Assembly: GCA_029561195.1 (NCBI GenBank)
Contig: JAKQJK010000077.1
Coordinates: 1-43,843, forward strand
Source: Pseudomonadota bacterium
Lineage (GTDB): Bacteria; Pseudomonadota; Gammaproteobacteria; Burkholderiales; Burkholderiaceae_C
Length of the DNA: 43,843 nt
Reading direction: 5' to 3'
This document shows positions 26,436 through 35,538 of the stretch, piece by piece (positions within the stretch are counted from its first letter, which is position 1; the number at the start of each line of letters is the position of its first letter). The notes beneath the pieces were generated by a model. The model was not told the origin of the DNA, made no database searches, and saw only the letters and a program-made list of their open reading frames with translations. A program made the translations under genes and the position numbers.

Positions 26436-28127
26436 ATGACCCACGACGAAATCATCGCCCAGTTTGGCCCCCGTGAAGCCATGGAATACGACGTCGTCGT
26501 TGTAGGAGGTGGCCCGGGTGGATTGGCCACCGCAATTCGCCTCAAACAGCTGGCAGCTGAAAAAGGTAAAGATATTTCCGTCGTCGTTCTTGAAAAAGGC
26601 TCCGAGCCTGGTGCGCACATTCTGTCCGGCGCCATCATGGACCCCAAGGCTCTGACTGAGCTACTGCCCAACTGGAAAGAACTGGGCGCTCCACTGAACC
26701 AGCCCGTTACCGACGATGCCTACATTTTTCTGGGCGAGAAATCTGGCTTCCGCGTTCCCAATATGCTGCTACCGCCGTTTGCACACAACCACGGCAACTA
26801 CATTGTCAGCCTGGGCTCCGTGACCAAGTGGCTGGCCGAGCAGGCTGAAGCCCTGGGGGTAGAGATTTTCCCCGGCTTTTCCGCAGCCGAAGTGCTGTAC
26901 AACGACAACGGATCGGTCAAAGGCGTAGCCACTGGCAATATGGGCGTGGGTAAAGATGGCGAACCCACCGACAACTTCCAGCTCGGCATGGAACTGCTGG
27001 GCAAATACACCGTGTTTGCTGAAGGTGCACGTGGCCACCTGGGCAAGCAACTGATTGCCAAGTTCAAGCTGGACGAAGACCGCGACCCGCAGAGTTTTGG
27101 CATTGGCATCAAGGAGCTGTGGGAAATCGACCCCAGTCGTCACAAACCCGGTTTTGTCATGCATACCGCTGGCTGGCCTATGGAGGCCGACACTTACGGT
27201 GGTGCATTTCTATACCACCTGGAGGGCAATAAGGTCGCGATGGGCTTTGTGACAGGCCTGGGTTACACCAACCCTTATCTCAGCCCCTTTGAAGAATTCC
27301 AGCGCTGGAAGACGCACCCCAACGTGCGCTATTACTTCGAGAATGACAAGGGTGAAGTCAACGCCAAACGCCTGTCCTATGGTGCGCGCGCCATCAACGC
27401 CAGCGGTATCAACGCCTTGCCCAAGACCGTGTTCCCGGGTGGCGCACTGGTGGGCTGTAATGCGGGCTATCTGAATGTGGGGCGCATCAAGGGCAGCCAC
27501 GCAGCCATCAAAACCGGCATGCTGGCCGCTGAAGCCGCATACGACGCAGTGGTATCTGGCCGCCAGCATGACGCACTGGAGGCCTACCCCGAAGCATTTG
27601 ACAGGAGCTGGCTGCACACCGAGCTGAACAAAGATCGTAACTTCAAAAACTGGTTCAAGTACGGCCTGACCACTGCCACGCTGATGAATGGCTTCGAGCA
27701 GTTCGTACTGCGCGGCCATATTCCCTGGACGCTGCGCCGCGACAAGCCGGACCATGCCTACCTGAAGCCTGCGGCCGAGTGCAAACCCATCGTTTATCCC
27801 AAGCCCGACGGCAAGCTGACTTTTGATCGTCTCTCCAGCGTGTTCATCAGCAACACCAATCATGAAGAGCAGCAACCAGCTCACTTGACACTTAAGGACG
27901 CATCTATACCGGTCAGTATCAACCTGGCCAAGTACGCCGGACCGGAGGCACGTTACTGTCCAGCCGGTGTCTACGAATTTGTAAAGAACGATGACAACAC
28001 TGACCGCCTGCAGATCAACGCACAAAACTGCGTGCACTGCAAAACGTGTGACATCAAGGATCCCACGCAAAACATCGTCTGGGTAACGCCCGAAGGCGGT
28101 GGTGGGCCAAACTACGCGGGCATGTAG
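26436..28127 (+). CDS. etfD: Electron-transfer flavoprotein-ubiquinone oxidoreductase
   Basis: A 563-residue inner-membrane-associated enzyme that passes electrons from reduced ETF, produced by acyl-CoA and dimethylglycine-type dehydrogenases, to ubiquinone. The FAD-binding VVVVGGGPGGLATAIRL lies at about 20-36. The C-terminal 4Fe-4S cluster is held by Cys508, Cys532, Cys535 and Cys538 (CPAGVYEF; CVHCKTC), followed by the conserved WVTPEGGGGPNYAGM end. The ATG at 26436 is chosen because GAAGA lies ahead and the family begins there. The length is normal. The gene diverges from the SDR gene and is followed by a long stem-loop. etfAB are not in the window. Confidence 0.95.
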   Translation: MTHDEIIAQFGPREAMEYDVVVVGGGPGGLATAIRLKQLAAEKGKDISVVVLEKGSEPGAHILSGAIMDPKALTELLPNWKELGAPLNQPVTDDAYIFLGEKSGFRVPNMLLPPFAHNHGNYIVSLGSVTKWLAEQAEALGVEIFPGFSAAEVLYNDNGSVKGVATGNMGVGKDGEPTDNFQLGMELLGKYTVFAEGARGHLGKQLIAKFKLDEDRDPQSFGIGIKELWEIDPSRHKPGFVMHTAGWPMEADTYGGAFLYHLEGNKVAMGFVTGLGYTNPYLSPFEEFQRWKTHPNVRYYFENDKGEVNAKRLSYGARAINASGINALPKTVFPGGALVGCNAGYLNVGRIKGSHAAIKTGMLAAEAAYDAVVSGRQHDALEAYPEAFDRSWLHTELNKDRNFKNWFKYGLTTATLMNGFEQFVLRGHIPWTLRRDKPDHAYLKPAAECKPIVYPKPDGKLTFDRLSSVFISNTNHEEQQPAHLTLKDASIPVSINLAKYAGPEARYCPAGVYEFVKNDDNTDRLQINAQNCVHCKTCDIKDPTQNIVWVTPEGGGGPNYAGM

Positions 28128-28143
28128 GCGCATCCGCGTTTCC

Positions 28144-28180
28144 CCGGGTCTGCCGGCATGGTTATGCCCGGTAGACTCGG
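28144..28180 (+). other. Long stem-loop between the ETF-QO gene and the TAXI-type gene
   Basis: CCGGGTCTGCCGGCAT (28144-28159) pairs with ATGCCCGGTAGACTCGG (28164-28180) with two mismatches and one bulged base around a 4-base loop. There is no T-tract. It ends 3 bases ahead of the ATG at 28184, so in the mRNA it would cover the ribosome binding region of the downstream gene. It may end or process the upstream message, or hold down translation. Confidence 0.6.
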
Positions 28181-28183
28181 ACA

Positions 28184-29509
28184 ATGGTCATTCCCGCTTT
28201 GACTCCCCGGCAACGCTTGTTGCTGGCCGTCACTATCGTTAGTCTGGTGGTTTTCGGTGCTTGGGCCATCATCAAGTTTGTCAGCCCGGACCCACCACGA
28301 CGCCTGAGCATGAGCACCGGTTCGGCCGATGGCGCGTACCACCAGTTTGGCCTCAAATATCAGCAAATTCTCAAGCGCAACGGCATCACGCTGGATTTGT
28401 TGCCTTCCAGTGGCTCCGTCGAAAATCTGAAGCGACTCAATGAAGGCGCAGTTTCCGCTGGCCTGGTGCAAGGGGGCCTTGGCTTTTTGTCTCTGGACCC
28501 GCAGAAGGAAGCAGACGAGACGATCCTTCGCTCACTGGCTACGGTCGCCTACGAACCTGTCTGGATTTTTTCGCACACGCTGGACTTATCAAAAGGTCTG
28601 AGCGCACTCAGAGGCAAACAAGTTGCGGTGGGTATTGCAGGCAGTGGCAACCGAAAGCTGGCCATCGAGTTGTTAGCCACGTATGGACTGGTCAACAGCG
28701 CTGGCCTGTCGTTGGGAAACACCCTATTGATTGATGCCGGCGGCGTCAGTGCTGCCGACAAGCTGGTGCAACGCGAACTGGATGCCGTCATCATGGTTGC
28801 TGCACCGCAAGCCGCTGCCGTGAAGCAGTTGCTGGAGAACCCGACCATCCGTCTTGCCTCGCTCGATCATGTGGAGGGCCTGGCCCGGCGTTTTCCTTAT
28901 TTCCAACCTGTCAGTTTGAAGCGCGGATCGGTCGATCCGGAGCAAAATATTCCCGCACGGGACGTGCAGTTGCTCGCAACGACAGCCAACCTGGTGATAC
29001 CCGACGGCCTGCACCCGGCGCTTGCGTATCTTCTGCTGGAAGCCGCGCAGCAAACACACGGACAGCCTAGCCTCTTGAACCGGCCCGGTGAATTCCCCAG
29101 CCCGAAAGCCACTGACTTCCCCTTGGCGGAGGAAGCTGATCGTGACTTCAAGAATGGCCGCCCGTTCCTGCAGCGCTATCTTCCGTTCTGGCTAGCCAAT
29201 TTTGTGCAGCGGCTGATCCTGATGCTGATACCGCTGGTGGCCATTCTGGTTCCCGTGTTCAAGGTGCTGCCAGCCCTTTTCGAGTGGAAAGAGAAAAACC
29301 GGCTGTTCCGCCGTTACGGTGAACTGAAGTTTCTGGAAAAGGATCTAACCGCTCGTACCTACTCGGCTGAAGAGAAAGTCAGTGCCCTCGCACGGCTGGA
29401 CGCCATTGAAACTGAAATTGGCAAGACACGCTTTCCACTCGACTTCTCGGACCGCGTGTACACACTGCGCCAGCATGTGGACTACGTACGGTCAAGGCTG
29501 GAGCGGTAA
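28184..29509 (+). CDS. TAXI-family TRAP-type solute-binding protein with membrane anchors
   Basis: A 441-residue protein. A membrane segment at about 11-32 is followed by a TAXI-type binding domain (about 42-320; LSMSTGSADGAYHQFGLKYQ, AVGIAGSGNRKLAIELL, DAVIMVAAPQAAAVKQLL). A second membrane segment lies at about 343-365, and a charged, coiled-coil-prone tail of about 75 residues closes the protein. Ordinary TAXI binding proteins are soluble and periplasmic, and pair with a DctQM fusion permease; no such permease is nearby. This anchored form may act as a sensor or scaffold rather than a transport component, which is inference. A strong stem-loop sits immediately before its start codon. The next gene downstream is under riboswitch control. 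Confidence 0.82.
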   Translation: MVIPALTPRQRLLLAVTIVSLVVFGAWAIIKFVSPDPPRRLSMSTGSADGAYHQFGLKYQQILKRNGITLDLLPSSGSVENLKRLNEGAVSAGLVQGGLGFLSLDPQKEADETILRSLATVAYEPVWIFSHTLDLSKGLSALRGKQVAVGIAGSGNRKLAIELLATYGLVNSAGLSLGNTLLIDAGGVSAADKLVQRELDAVIMVAAPQAAAVKQLLENPTIRLASLDHVEGLARRFPYFQPVSLKRGSVDPEQNIPARDVQLLATTANLVIPDGLHPALAYLLLEAAQQTHGQPSLLNRPGEFPSPKATDFPLAEEADRDFKNGRPFLQRYLPFWLANFVQRLILMLIPLVAILVPVFKVLPALFEWKEKNRLFRRYGELKFLEKDLTARTYSAEEKVSALARLDAIETEIGKTRFPLDFSDRVYTLRQHVDYVRSRLER

Positions 29510-29580
29510 CCGGGCTGTCGCTTCAGTTATCAAATACGTCCGTTCTGGCATGGCAAATAGTTCGATATACAATCGTCAAA

Positions 29581-29814
29581 GTCAGGAGAGAGCGTTCCAC
29601 CGAGAACGCCGCCGAAGGCGCAGTACGGGCTGATTGCAGCGGTATGAACGCTCAGGCAAAAGGACTGACAACCGTCTGGCGTAAGCCCAAAAGCCAGACG
29701 TTCCCCACTGGAGAGAGGCTGCATCCAATGCAGCCCACCGAAGGAGCAAGCCGTGTCGATTGCCACGAGGCATTCTGACTGCGGTGAATCTCTCAGGTAC
29801 AACGGACAGCGGGG
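29581..29814 (+). ncRNA. Tandem glycine riboswitch upstream of gcvT
   Basis: Two glycine aptamers lie in series. Aptamer 1 (29581-29669) closes with P1 GTCAG/CTGAC and contains CCGCCGAAGGCGCAG and CTCAGGCAAAAGGAC. Aptamer 2 (29703-29814) closes with CCCCACTG/CAGCGGGG and contains CACCGAAGGAGCAAG and CTCTCAGG-TACAACGGAC. These are the consensus elements of the class. Between them the linker holds an 8-bp hairpin, CGTCTGGC/GCCAGACG (29673-29680 with 29693-29700). High glycine is expected to raise gcvTHP expression. No intrinsic terminator lies between aptamer 2 and gcvT, so control is probably at translation initiation. Confidence 0.93.
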
Positions 29815-29820
29815 GCAGCC

Positions 29821-29838
29821 CATGGCTTTTCAGCCATG
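29821..29838 (+). promoter_or_regulatory. Hairpin in the riboswitch expression platform
   Basis: CATGGCT-TTTC-AGCCATG is a perfect 7-bp stem-loop immediately after aptamer 2 and 28 bases ahead of the gcvT start. It is not followed by a T-tract. It may switch with the P1 of aptamer 2 or with the gcvT ribosome binding region (GGAG at 29857-29860). Confidence 0.5.
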
Positions 29839-29866
29839 ACACACGACTTGCCCTCTGGAGTTCTCC

Positions 29867-31060
29867 TTGACGACCTCTTCCGCAATTGCCGCAGCTACGC
29901 TTCTGAAAACGCCACTGCACGACCTGCATGTCTCTCTGGGCGCTCGCATGGTGCCCTTTGCAGGCTACTCGATGCCGGTTCAATACCCCTCTGGCCTAAT
30001 GGCGGAGCACGTTCACACCCGTTCCGGCGCCGGGCTGTTTGACGTGTCCCATATGGGCCAGTTGCGTCTGGTGGGACCCGATGCGGCCGCGGCGTTTGAG
30101 ACACTGATGCCCGTGGATGTGCTCGATTTGCCAACGGGCAAACAGCGCTACGGCCTTCTGCTCAATGATGAGGGCGGCGTCATCGATGACCTGATGTTCA
30201 TCAAACGAGATGCAGTGAATGGCGGCGGCAACTCTGGCGATATCTTGGTTATCGTCAATGGTGCATGCAAGGTAGCAGATATCGCCCACATCCAGGCACG
30301 CATTGGAATGCGTTGCAATGTAACTCCCCTGCCCCAAATGGCATTGCTGGCTCTTCAGGGCCCGCAAGCCATCACCGTGATGCAGCGGCTCTCCCCTGGC
30401 ATTGAAAAGCTGGTCTTCATGAGTGGAGCCAGAGTCAGCATAGGTGGCTCCGCGCCTGGATCAGCGCAACACATTGAGTGTTTTGTAACCCGCAGCGGCT
30501 ACACGGGGGAAGATGGGTTCGAGATTTCCGTTCATGAAATGCAGGCCGAGGCATTGGCCCACGCGCTGCTGGCGCAGCCCGAAGTCAAACCCATTGGCCT
30601 GGGCGCCCGCAATTCGCTCCGCCTTGAAGCCGGGTTATGCCTGTACGGAAACGATATCGACAACAGCACCACACCGGTGGAGGCTCAACTCAACTGGGCC
30701 ATGCAAAAGGTGCGCCGTACCGGAGGGGCACGGGCAGGCGGCTTCCCTGGCGCTCCCAAGGTTCTGGCACAGCTTGCCGGAGATCCGGGGACTTTGACCC
30801 GCAAACGCGTCGGGCTGGTAGCGCTGGAACGCATCCCCGTGAGGGACCACACGGAACTGCGGGACACGGCAGGAAATCTCATTGGCGAAGTCACCAGCGG
30901 GCTACTCGGGCCCAGCATCGACAAACCCGTGGCTATGGGCTACGTTAACGCACAACTTGCAGCGCCAGGCACGCGTGTAAACGCCATCGTGCGCGGAAAG
31001 CCAGTTCCCATGGAAGTTGCACCGATGCCTTTTGTTCCCCACCGCTATTTCCGCGGCTAA
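29867..31060 (+). CDS. gcvT: Aminomethyltransferase, T-protein of the glycine cleavage system
   Basis: A 397-residue cytoplasmic, folate-dependent enzyme that takes the aminomethyl group from lipoylated H-protein, releases ammonia and makes methylene-tetrahydrofolate. Typical T-protein features are seen: TPLHDLHVSLGARMVPFAGYSMPVQY near the start, GLFDVSHMGQ, YTGEDGFEI, LGARNSLRLEAGLCLYGND and the C-terminal APMPFVPHRYFRG. The start is a TTG at 29867, with GGAG 6 bases ahead; no ATG in frame precedes the conserved N-terminus. A weak start codon suits control by the riboswitch upstream. gcvH follows after 42 bases and gcvP after that, forming a single operon. Confidence 0.95.
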   Translation: MTTSSAIAAATLLKTPLHDLHVSLGARMVPFAGYSMPVQYPSGLMAEHVHTRSGAGLFDVSHMGQLRLVGPDAAAAFETLMPVDVLDLPTGKQRYGLLLNDEGGVIDDLMFIKRDAVNGGGNSGDILVIVNGACKVADIAHIQARIGMRCNVTPLPQMALLALQGPQAITVMQRLSPGIEKLVFMSGARVSIGGSAPGSAQHIECFVTRSGYTGEDGFEISVHEMQAEALAHALLAQPEVKPIGLGARNSLRLEAGLCLYGNDIDNSTTPVEAQLNWAMQKVRRTGGARAGGFPGAPKVLAQLAGDPGTLTRKRVGLVALERIPVRDHTELRDTAGNLIGEVTSGLLGPSIDKPVAMGYVNAQLAAPGTRVNAIVRGKPVPMEVAPMPFVPHRYFRG

Positions 31061-31102
31061 GCTCTAATTTTTATCACTTCCCTTTTTTCACTGGAGAAAA
31101 AT

Positions 31103-31471
31103 ATGATCAAGTACACCGAAGACCACGAATGGCTCACCATTGACAACAATATCGCCACCGTGGGCATCACCCACCATGCGCAGGACGCGCTGGGCGACGT
31201 GGTGTTTGTGGATCTACCCGAAGTGGGCAAGACCTTCGAGCCGAAGGACGTTGCAGGCGTCGTGGAGTCCGTCAAAGCAGCCGCCGATGTGTACATGCCG
31301 GTCAGCGGCGAAATCACTGAAGTGAATGAAGCCCTGCGCGCCGACCCCTCGCTGGCCAACTCTGATCCACTCGGCGCAGGCTGGTTTTTCAAGGTGAAAC
31401 TCTCCAACCCGGCGGAACTCGATGCCCTGATGGATGAAACCAGCTACACAACCTTCTCAGCCAACGCCTGA
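31103..31471 (+). CDS. gcvH: Glycine cleavage system H-protein
   Basis: A 122-residue lipoyl carrier that shuttles the aminomethyl arm between P-, T- and L-proteins. The lipoyl lysine is Lys58 in GVVESVKAA, and the surrounding [12 protein letters not shown] and [13 protein letters not shown] are standard. GGAG precedes the ATG. It lies between gcvT and gcvP, with just two bases separating its stop codon from the gcvP start, so translation is likely coupled. Confidence 0.97.
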   Translation: MIKYTEDHEWLTIDNNIATVGITHHAQDALGDVVFVDLPEVGKTFEPKDVAGVVESVKAAADVYMPVSGEITEVNEALRADPSLANSDPLGAGWFFKVKLSNPAELDALMDETSYTTFSANA

Positions 31472-31473
31472 CC

Positions 31474-34368
31474 ATGACACCGACGCTTGCCGAACTCGAA
31501 AATCCGTCCGAATTCATAGCCCGCCACATTGGTATTGGCGAAGACGATGAAACCCTCATGCTCAAGACCGTGGGCGCAGCTTCACGCCGCGAGCTGATTG
31601 ATGGCATCGTGCCGCGCTCAATAGCGCGCCGCAATGCTATGGCTATTCCGGCGGCCATTTCCGAAGCGACGGCACTGGCCGAGCTCAAGGCCATGGCGTC
31701 AAAAAATCAGGTTTACAGAAACTTCATCGGCCAAGGGTATTACGGCACTCATACGCCCGGCGTAATACTTCGCAATATTCTTGAAAACCCCGCTTGGTAC
31801 ACCGCCTATACCCCCTACCAGGCCGAAATTTCGCAGGGCCGCATGGAGGCACTGGTCAACTTTCAGACGATGGTGTGTGACCTTACTGCCATGCCCATCG
31901 CGAATGCGTCGATGCTGGATGAAGCCACTGCAGCAGCCGAGGCGATGACGCTGGCCAAGCGCAGCGTCAAGAGCAAAAGCAACACCTTCATCGTGGCCGG
32001 TGACTGTCACCCTCAGACAATTGAAGTTATTCAAACCCGCGCCCGGCCATTGGGTATTGCAGTGGTGCTGGCGAATTCAGCACCGGAGTGGGAAACGGCA
32101 CTGGCTGGAGAATACTTCGCAGTCCTGGGGCAATACCCCGCCACCAGCGGCCGCATTGACGATTTACGCGCCGATGTTGAAAAAGTCCATGCCAAACAGG
32201 CGGCCTTCATCGTTGCGGCTGACCTGCTGGCGCTCACCTTGCTGACCCCGCCTGGCGAATGGGGCGCGGACATTGTGGTGGGCACCACACAGCGCTTTGG
32301 CATGCCACTGTGCAATGGTGGCCCGCACGCAGCGTACCTGGCCTGTCGTGATGACTTCAAACGCTCCATGCCCGGACGACTCGTTGGCGTGAGTGTGGAT
32401 GTGCATGGCAACCCAACCTATCGGCTGGCTCTGCAAACGCGGGAACAGCATATTCGGCGTGAAAAAGCCACCTCGAACATCTGTACCGCGCAGGTGTTGC
32501 CGGCCGTGGTGGCGAGCATGTACGCGGTGTACCACGGCCCGGCTGGCCTCAAGCGGATTGCGCAACGCGTGGCCGCCTACACCGCCATCTTGGCGCAGGG
32601 ACTGACGCAATTGGGCCATCCCCCAAAGCAGGACAGTTCGTTTGACACAGTTACCCTGAAAACTGGAAATGCTACAAACTCAATAGCTGCTCGCGCACTA
32701 TCCATGAGGGCTAACCTCAGAATTTACTTCGAAAATTACCTTTGTATTTCGCTGGACGAGACTACTACACGAGCCGACGTGGAACTCATATGGTCCGTCT
32801 TTGCAAAGGATGGCCAAACCCTTCCGTCGTTTGATTCTTTTGAGATTGGCATAGTGCCGCTGATACCCGCAGCACTGCAGCGCACCAGCGCCTACCTCAC
32901 GCATCCGGTGTTCAACACGCATCACTCAGAAACCAGCATGCTGCGTTACATCAGGCGCCTGTCCGATAAAGATCTGGCGCTGGACCGCAGCATGATCCCG
33001 CTGGGCAGTTGCACCATGAAGCTCAATGCGACCAGCGAGATGATTCCCATCACCTGGCCAGATTTTGCGAATATCCATCCGTTTGCACCACGCGATCAGA
33101 TGCAGGGTTATGTCGAACTGGACGAGCAGCTGCGCGCCTGGTTGTGTCAGGCCACCGGTTACGCTGGCATCAGTCTGCAACCCAATGCAGGCTCACAGGG
33201 AGAATATGCCGGCCTGCTGGCGATCAAGGCTTTTCACGACGCCAAGGGTCAGGGGCACCGCACCATCTGCCTGATTCCCTCCAGCGCCCACGGTACCAAC
33301 CCCGCCAGCGCGCAGATGGCAGGCCTGCAGGTGGTCGTCACTGCCTGCGACGCCAGTGGCAACGTGGACATGGCTGACCTTAAAGCCAAGTGTGAGCAAC
33401 ACAGCGCCAATCTGGCCGCCGTGATGATCACCTACCCCAGCACGCACGGCGTATTCGAGACCCAGGTAAAAGAACTCTGCACTCTCGTACACAGCCACGG
33501 TGGCCGCGTGTATGTGGATGGCGCCAACATGAATGCGCTAGTCGGCGTAGCCGCGCCCGGCGAGTTTGGCGGTGATGTGAGTCACCTGAACCTGCACAAG
33601 ACCTTCTGCATTCCGCACGGCGGCGGCGGTCCGGGTGTAGGCCCCGTTTGTGTGGTGGCCGATCTGGTACCGTATTTGCCAGGTCATGCCACGGGAGGCT
33701 TGCCGGTCAATGGCGTGGGTGCCGTGTCAGCCGCCCCGTTGGGCAACGCGGCCGTGCTACCCATAAGCTGGATGTATTGCCGCATGATGGGGCCGGAGGG
33801 TTTGAAGCAGGCAACCGAAATAGCCATTTTGAGCGCCAACTACATCAGTGCCCGCCTCAAGGACCACTACCCAACTCTTTACGCAAGTGACAATGGGCAC
33901 GTAGCGCATGAATGCATTCTGGATTTGCGACCACTCAAGGAATCCAGCGGTGGCGCCAACGGCATCTCGGCGGAAGATGTGGCCAAGCGACTGATGGACT
34001 ATGGCTTTCACGCGCCCACGCTGAGCTTTCCGGTACCGGGCACTCTGATGGTTGAACCCACCGAAAGTGAAACACTCGACGAACTAGACCGCTTCATTCA
34101 CGCAATGATCTCGATCCGCCAGGAGATCGCGAAAGTCGAAAAAGGTGAATGGCCACAGGATAACAACCCGTTAAAGCACGCACCGCACACTGCCGCATCG
34201 CTGATGGATGAAGCTTGGAGCAGGCCCTACTCTCGGGAAACAGGCGCTTTTCCGTTAGCAACCTTGAAACACGTGAAATACTGGCCACCCGTTGGCCGCG
34301 TAGACAATGTGTATGGTGACCGCAACCTGTTTTGCAGTTGTGTGCCAGTCAGTGATTTCGCCGCCTGA
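31474..34368 (+). CDS. gcvP: Glycine dehydrogenase (decarboxylating), P-protein
   Basis: A 964-residue PLP enzyme that decarboxylates glycine and loads the aminomethyl group onto H-protein. It is the full-length fused alpha-beta form. N-terminal motifs include [34 protein letters not shown] and [12 protein letters not shown]. The C-terminal half has [14 protein letters not shown] and the PLP-binding Lys709 in [17 protein letters not shown]. Residues about 399-416 are encoded by a stretch resembling a dispersed repeat, lower in GC than the rest, yet the frame and the adjacent [12 protein letters not shown] motif are intact. It is the third gene of the riboswitch-controlled gcvTHP operon. A class II aldolase-like gene follows after 10 bases. 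Confidence 0.96.
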   Translation: MTPTLAELENPSEFIARHIGIGEDDETLMLKTVGAASRRELIDGIVPRSIARRNAMAIPAAISEATALAELKAMASKNQVYRNFIGQGYYGTHTPGVILRNILENPAWYTAYTPYQAEISQGRMEALVNFQTMVCDLTAMPIANASMLDEATAAAEAMTLAKRSVKSKSNTFIVAGDCHPQTIEVIQTRARPLGIAVVLANSAPEWETALAGEYFAVLGQYPATSGRIDDLRADVEKVHAKQAAFIVAADLLALTLLTPPGEWGADIVVGTTQRFGMPLCNGGPHAAYLACRDDFKRSMPGRLVGVSVDVHGNPTYRLALQTREQHIRREKATSNICTAQVLPAVVASMYAVYHGPAGLKRIAQRVAAYTAILAQGLTQLGHPPKQDSSFDTVTLKTGNATNSIAARALSMRANLRIYFENYLCISLDETTTRADVELIWSVFAKDGQTLPSFDSFEIGIVPLIPAALQRTSAYLTHPVFNTHHSETSMLRYIRRLSDKDLALDRSMIPLGSCTMKLNATSEMIPITWPDFANIHPFAPRDQMQGYVELDEQLRAWLCQATGYAGISLQPNAGSQGEYAGLLAIKAFHDAKGQGHRTICLIPSSAHGTNPASAQMAGLQVVVTACDASGNVDMADLKAKCEQHSANLAAVMITYPSTHGVFETQVKELCTLVHSHGGRVYVDGANMNALVGVAAPGEFGGDVSHLNLHKTFCIPHGGGGPGVGPVCVVADLVPYLPGHATGGLPVNGVGAVSAAPLGNAAVLPISWMYCRMMGPEGLKQATEIAILSANYISARLKDHYPTLYASDNGHVAHECILDLRPLKESSGGANGISAEDVAKRLMDYGFHAPTLSFPVPGTLMVEPTESETLDELDRFIHAMISIRQEIAKVEKGEWPQDNNPLKHAPHTAASLMDEAWSRPYSRETGAFPLATLKHVKYWPPVGRVDNVYGDRNLFCSCVPVSDFAA
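32670..32715 (+). repeat. Dispersed short repeat, copy C (inside gcvP)
   Basis: This A/T-richer segment of gcvP aligns with the intergenic copy at 19980 and the copy in the EamA gene at 24846 through TGCTA, ATAGCTGCT, TATCC and GAGGGCTAA at the same relative positions. It encodes about residues 399-414 of P-protein. The homologous family region has a similar length, so the segment may have replaced, not lengthened, the local sequence, or the likeness may be partly chance. Confidence 0.5.
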
Positions 34369-34378
34369 GATCCCCCTC

Positions 34379-35119
34379 ATGACCAACAAGCCATCAATGA
34401 CAGAAACCACCCTGAAAACCCTTCGCGAGGACCTCGCACTGGCCCTGCGGGCCGCTGCGCATCACGACCTGTCAGAAGGTGTCTGCAACCATTTCAGTGT
34501 GGCGCTGCCTGACGGCTCTGAGCGCTATCTGATCAACCCGCGGGGTTTGCACTGGAGCGAAATCGGCCCCGATGACATCGTTCTGATTGACGCCAAAGGC
34601 AACGTGCTGGAAGGTCGCCACCGCGTCGAACCCACGGCGCTGTTTATCCACGCCGCAGTGCACCAGATCACCGGACATGCCGTGGTGCTGCACACGCACA
34701 TGCCCTATGCCACTGCGCTCACGCTGACGGCCGACCGCGCGCTGGATCCAACGCTCAGTCAAAACGCCATGCGCTTTCTCGGGCGTATCGCGATTGATGC
34801 CCAGTACAACGGGCTGGCACTGGATAACGTCGAAGGTGAACGCATCGCGCGTGCAATGCTGGGCAAAGACATTGCATTTTTGGGTAACCACGGCGTGATC
34901 GTGGCAGGGCCAAGCCTGGCCTGGGCTTACGACGATTTGTACTATCTCGAACGCGCCTGCATTCACCAGGTGATTGCGGCGTCCACTGGCCGTCCACTGG
35001 TCCCCGTGAATGCCAATCTGGCTGCTCATGTAGCAGCGCAGATTCAGGGTGAACGCGAACAGTCTGACCTGTTCTTTGAAGCGCTGCGTCGGATGTTGCC
35101 GACGCCATCCAGCCTCTAA
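34379..35119 (+). CDS. Class II aldolase/adducin-family protein
   Basis: A 246-residue cytoplasmic protein of the class II aldolase/adducin fold (fuculose-phosphate aldolase-like). The zinc-site histidines expected for the family are visible: HTHMPYATAL supplies the H-x-H pair and FLGNHGVIVAGPSLAWAYDDL the third, with YLINPRGLHWSEIGPDDIVLID as the substrate loop. The ATG at 34379 is chosen because upstream start codons lie inside gcvP; a second ATG at 34397 is possible. It begins 10 bases after gcvP and so is probably part of the glycine-cleavage operon, although a metabolic link is not obvious. The stop codon overlaps the convergent arfB stop by 4 bases. Substrate unknown. Confidence 0.87.
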   Translation: MTNKPSMTETTLKTLREDLALALRAAAHHDLSEGVCNHFSVALPDGSERYLINPRGLHWSEIGPDDIVLIDAKGNVLEGRHRVEPTALFIHAAVHQITGHAVVLHTHMPYATALTLTADRALDPTLSQNAMRFLGRIAIDAQYNGLALDNVEGERIARAMLGKDIAFLGNHGVIVAGPSLAWAYDDLYYLERACIHQVIAASTGRPLVPVNANLAAHVAAQIQGEREQSDLFFEALRRMLPTPSSL

Positions 35120-35526
35120 TCCGTCACCCGTCCCCTCAGAGCCTTGGTTTCTGAACGTTGGCTTTTACCTTCTAGCCGGCGTTGCTTCGAGCCATAAGTA
35201 GGCTTGGTAGGATGTCGGGCCTTGGGTGGCACAGCAACACTGTTCACCAGTTCGTGCAAACGGGCAAAAGCATCCAGTTTGTTCATGTCCTGCGTGCGAT
35301 GGCTTTGGGCTTTGATTACCAGCACACCATCCCGCGTGATGCGACTGTCTCGCAGTGCCTGCAACCGAACCTTCACATCATCAGGCAGGCTGGACGCCGC
35401 AATATCAAAGCGCAAGTGAATCGCGCTGGAGACTTTGTTGACGTTCTGCCCGCCTGCACCCTGCGCACGAATCGCGGAAATTTCGACCTCAGACTCCCTG
35501 ATCTCAAGTGTGCGAGGTGCAGTCAT
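35116..35526 (-). CDS. arfB: Alternative ribosome-rescue factor, ArfB-like peptidyl-tRNA hydrolase
   Basis: A 136-residue release-factor-like protein that frees stalled ribosomes by hydrolysing peptidyl-tRNA. The catalytic GGQ motif is at 25-27 (GAGGQNVNKV). A basic, flexible C-terminal tail (about 105-136, rich in Lys and Arg) is the part that enters the empty mRNA channel in characterised ArfB/YaeJ. The length matches the family (about 140). It lies 12 bases after the PcaB-like gene in the opposite reading order on the same strand, and overlaps the convergent aldolase gene by 4 bases at the stop codons. Confidence 0.94.
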   Translation of the reverse strand: MTAPRTLEIRESEVEISAIRAQGAGGQNVNKVSSAIHLRFDIAASSLPDDVKVRLQALRDSRITRDGVLVIKAQSHRTQDMNKLDAFARLHELVNSVAVPPKARHPTKPTYGSKQRRLEGKSQRSETKALRGRVTD

Positions 35527-35538
35527 GCCATTAATCGA

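Noticed and set aside
27210..28184. Open frame of 324 codons on the minus strand across the ETF-QO gene
   Set aside because: It is antisense to a gene whose Fe-S and FAD motifs are intact; the frame is a by-product of codon use.
29836..30042. Plus-strand open frame starting with ATG in the gcvT leader
   Set aside because: It is out of frame with gcvT, overlaps its start and lacks a ribosome binding site; the TTG at 29867 with GGAG ahead fits the T-protein family.
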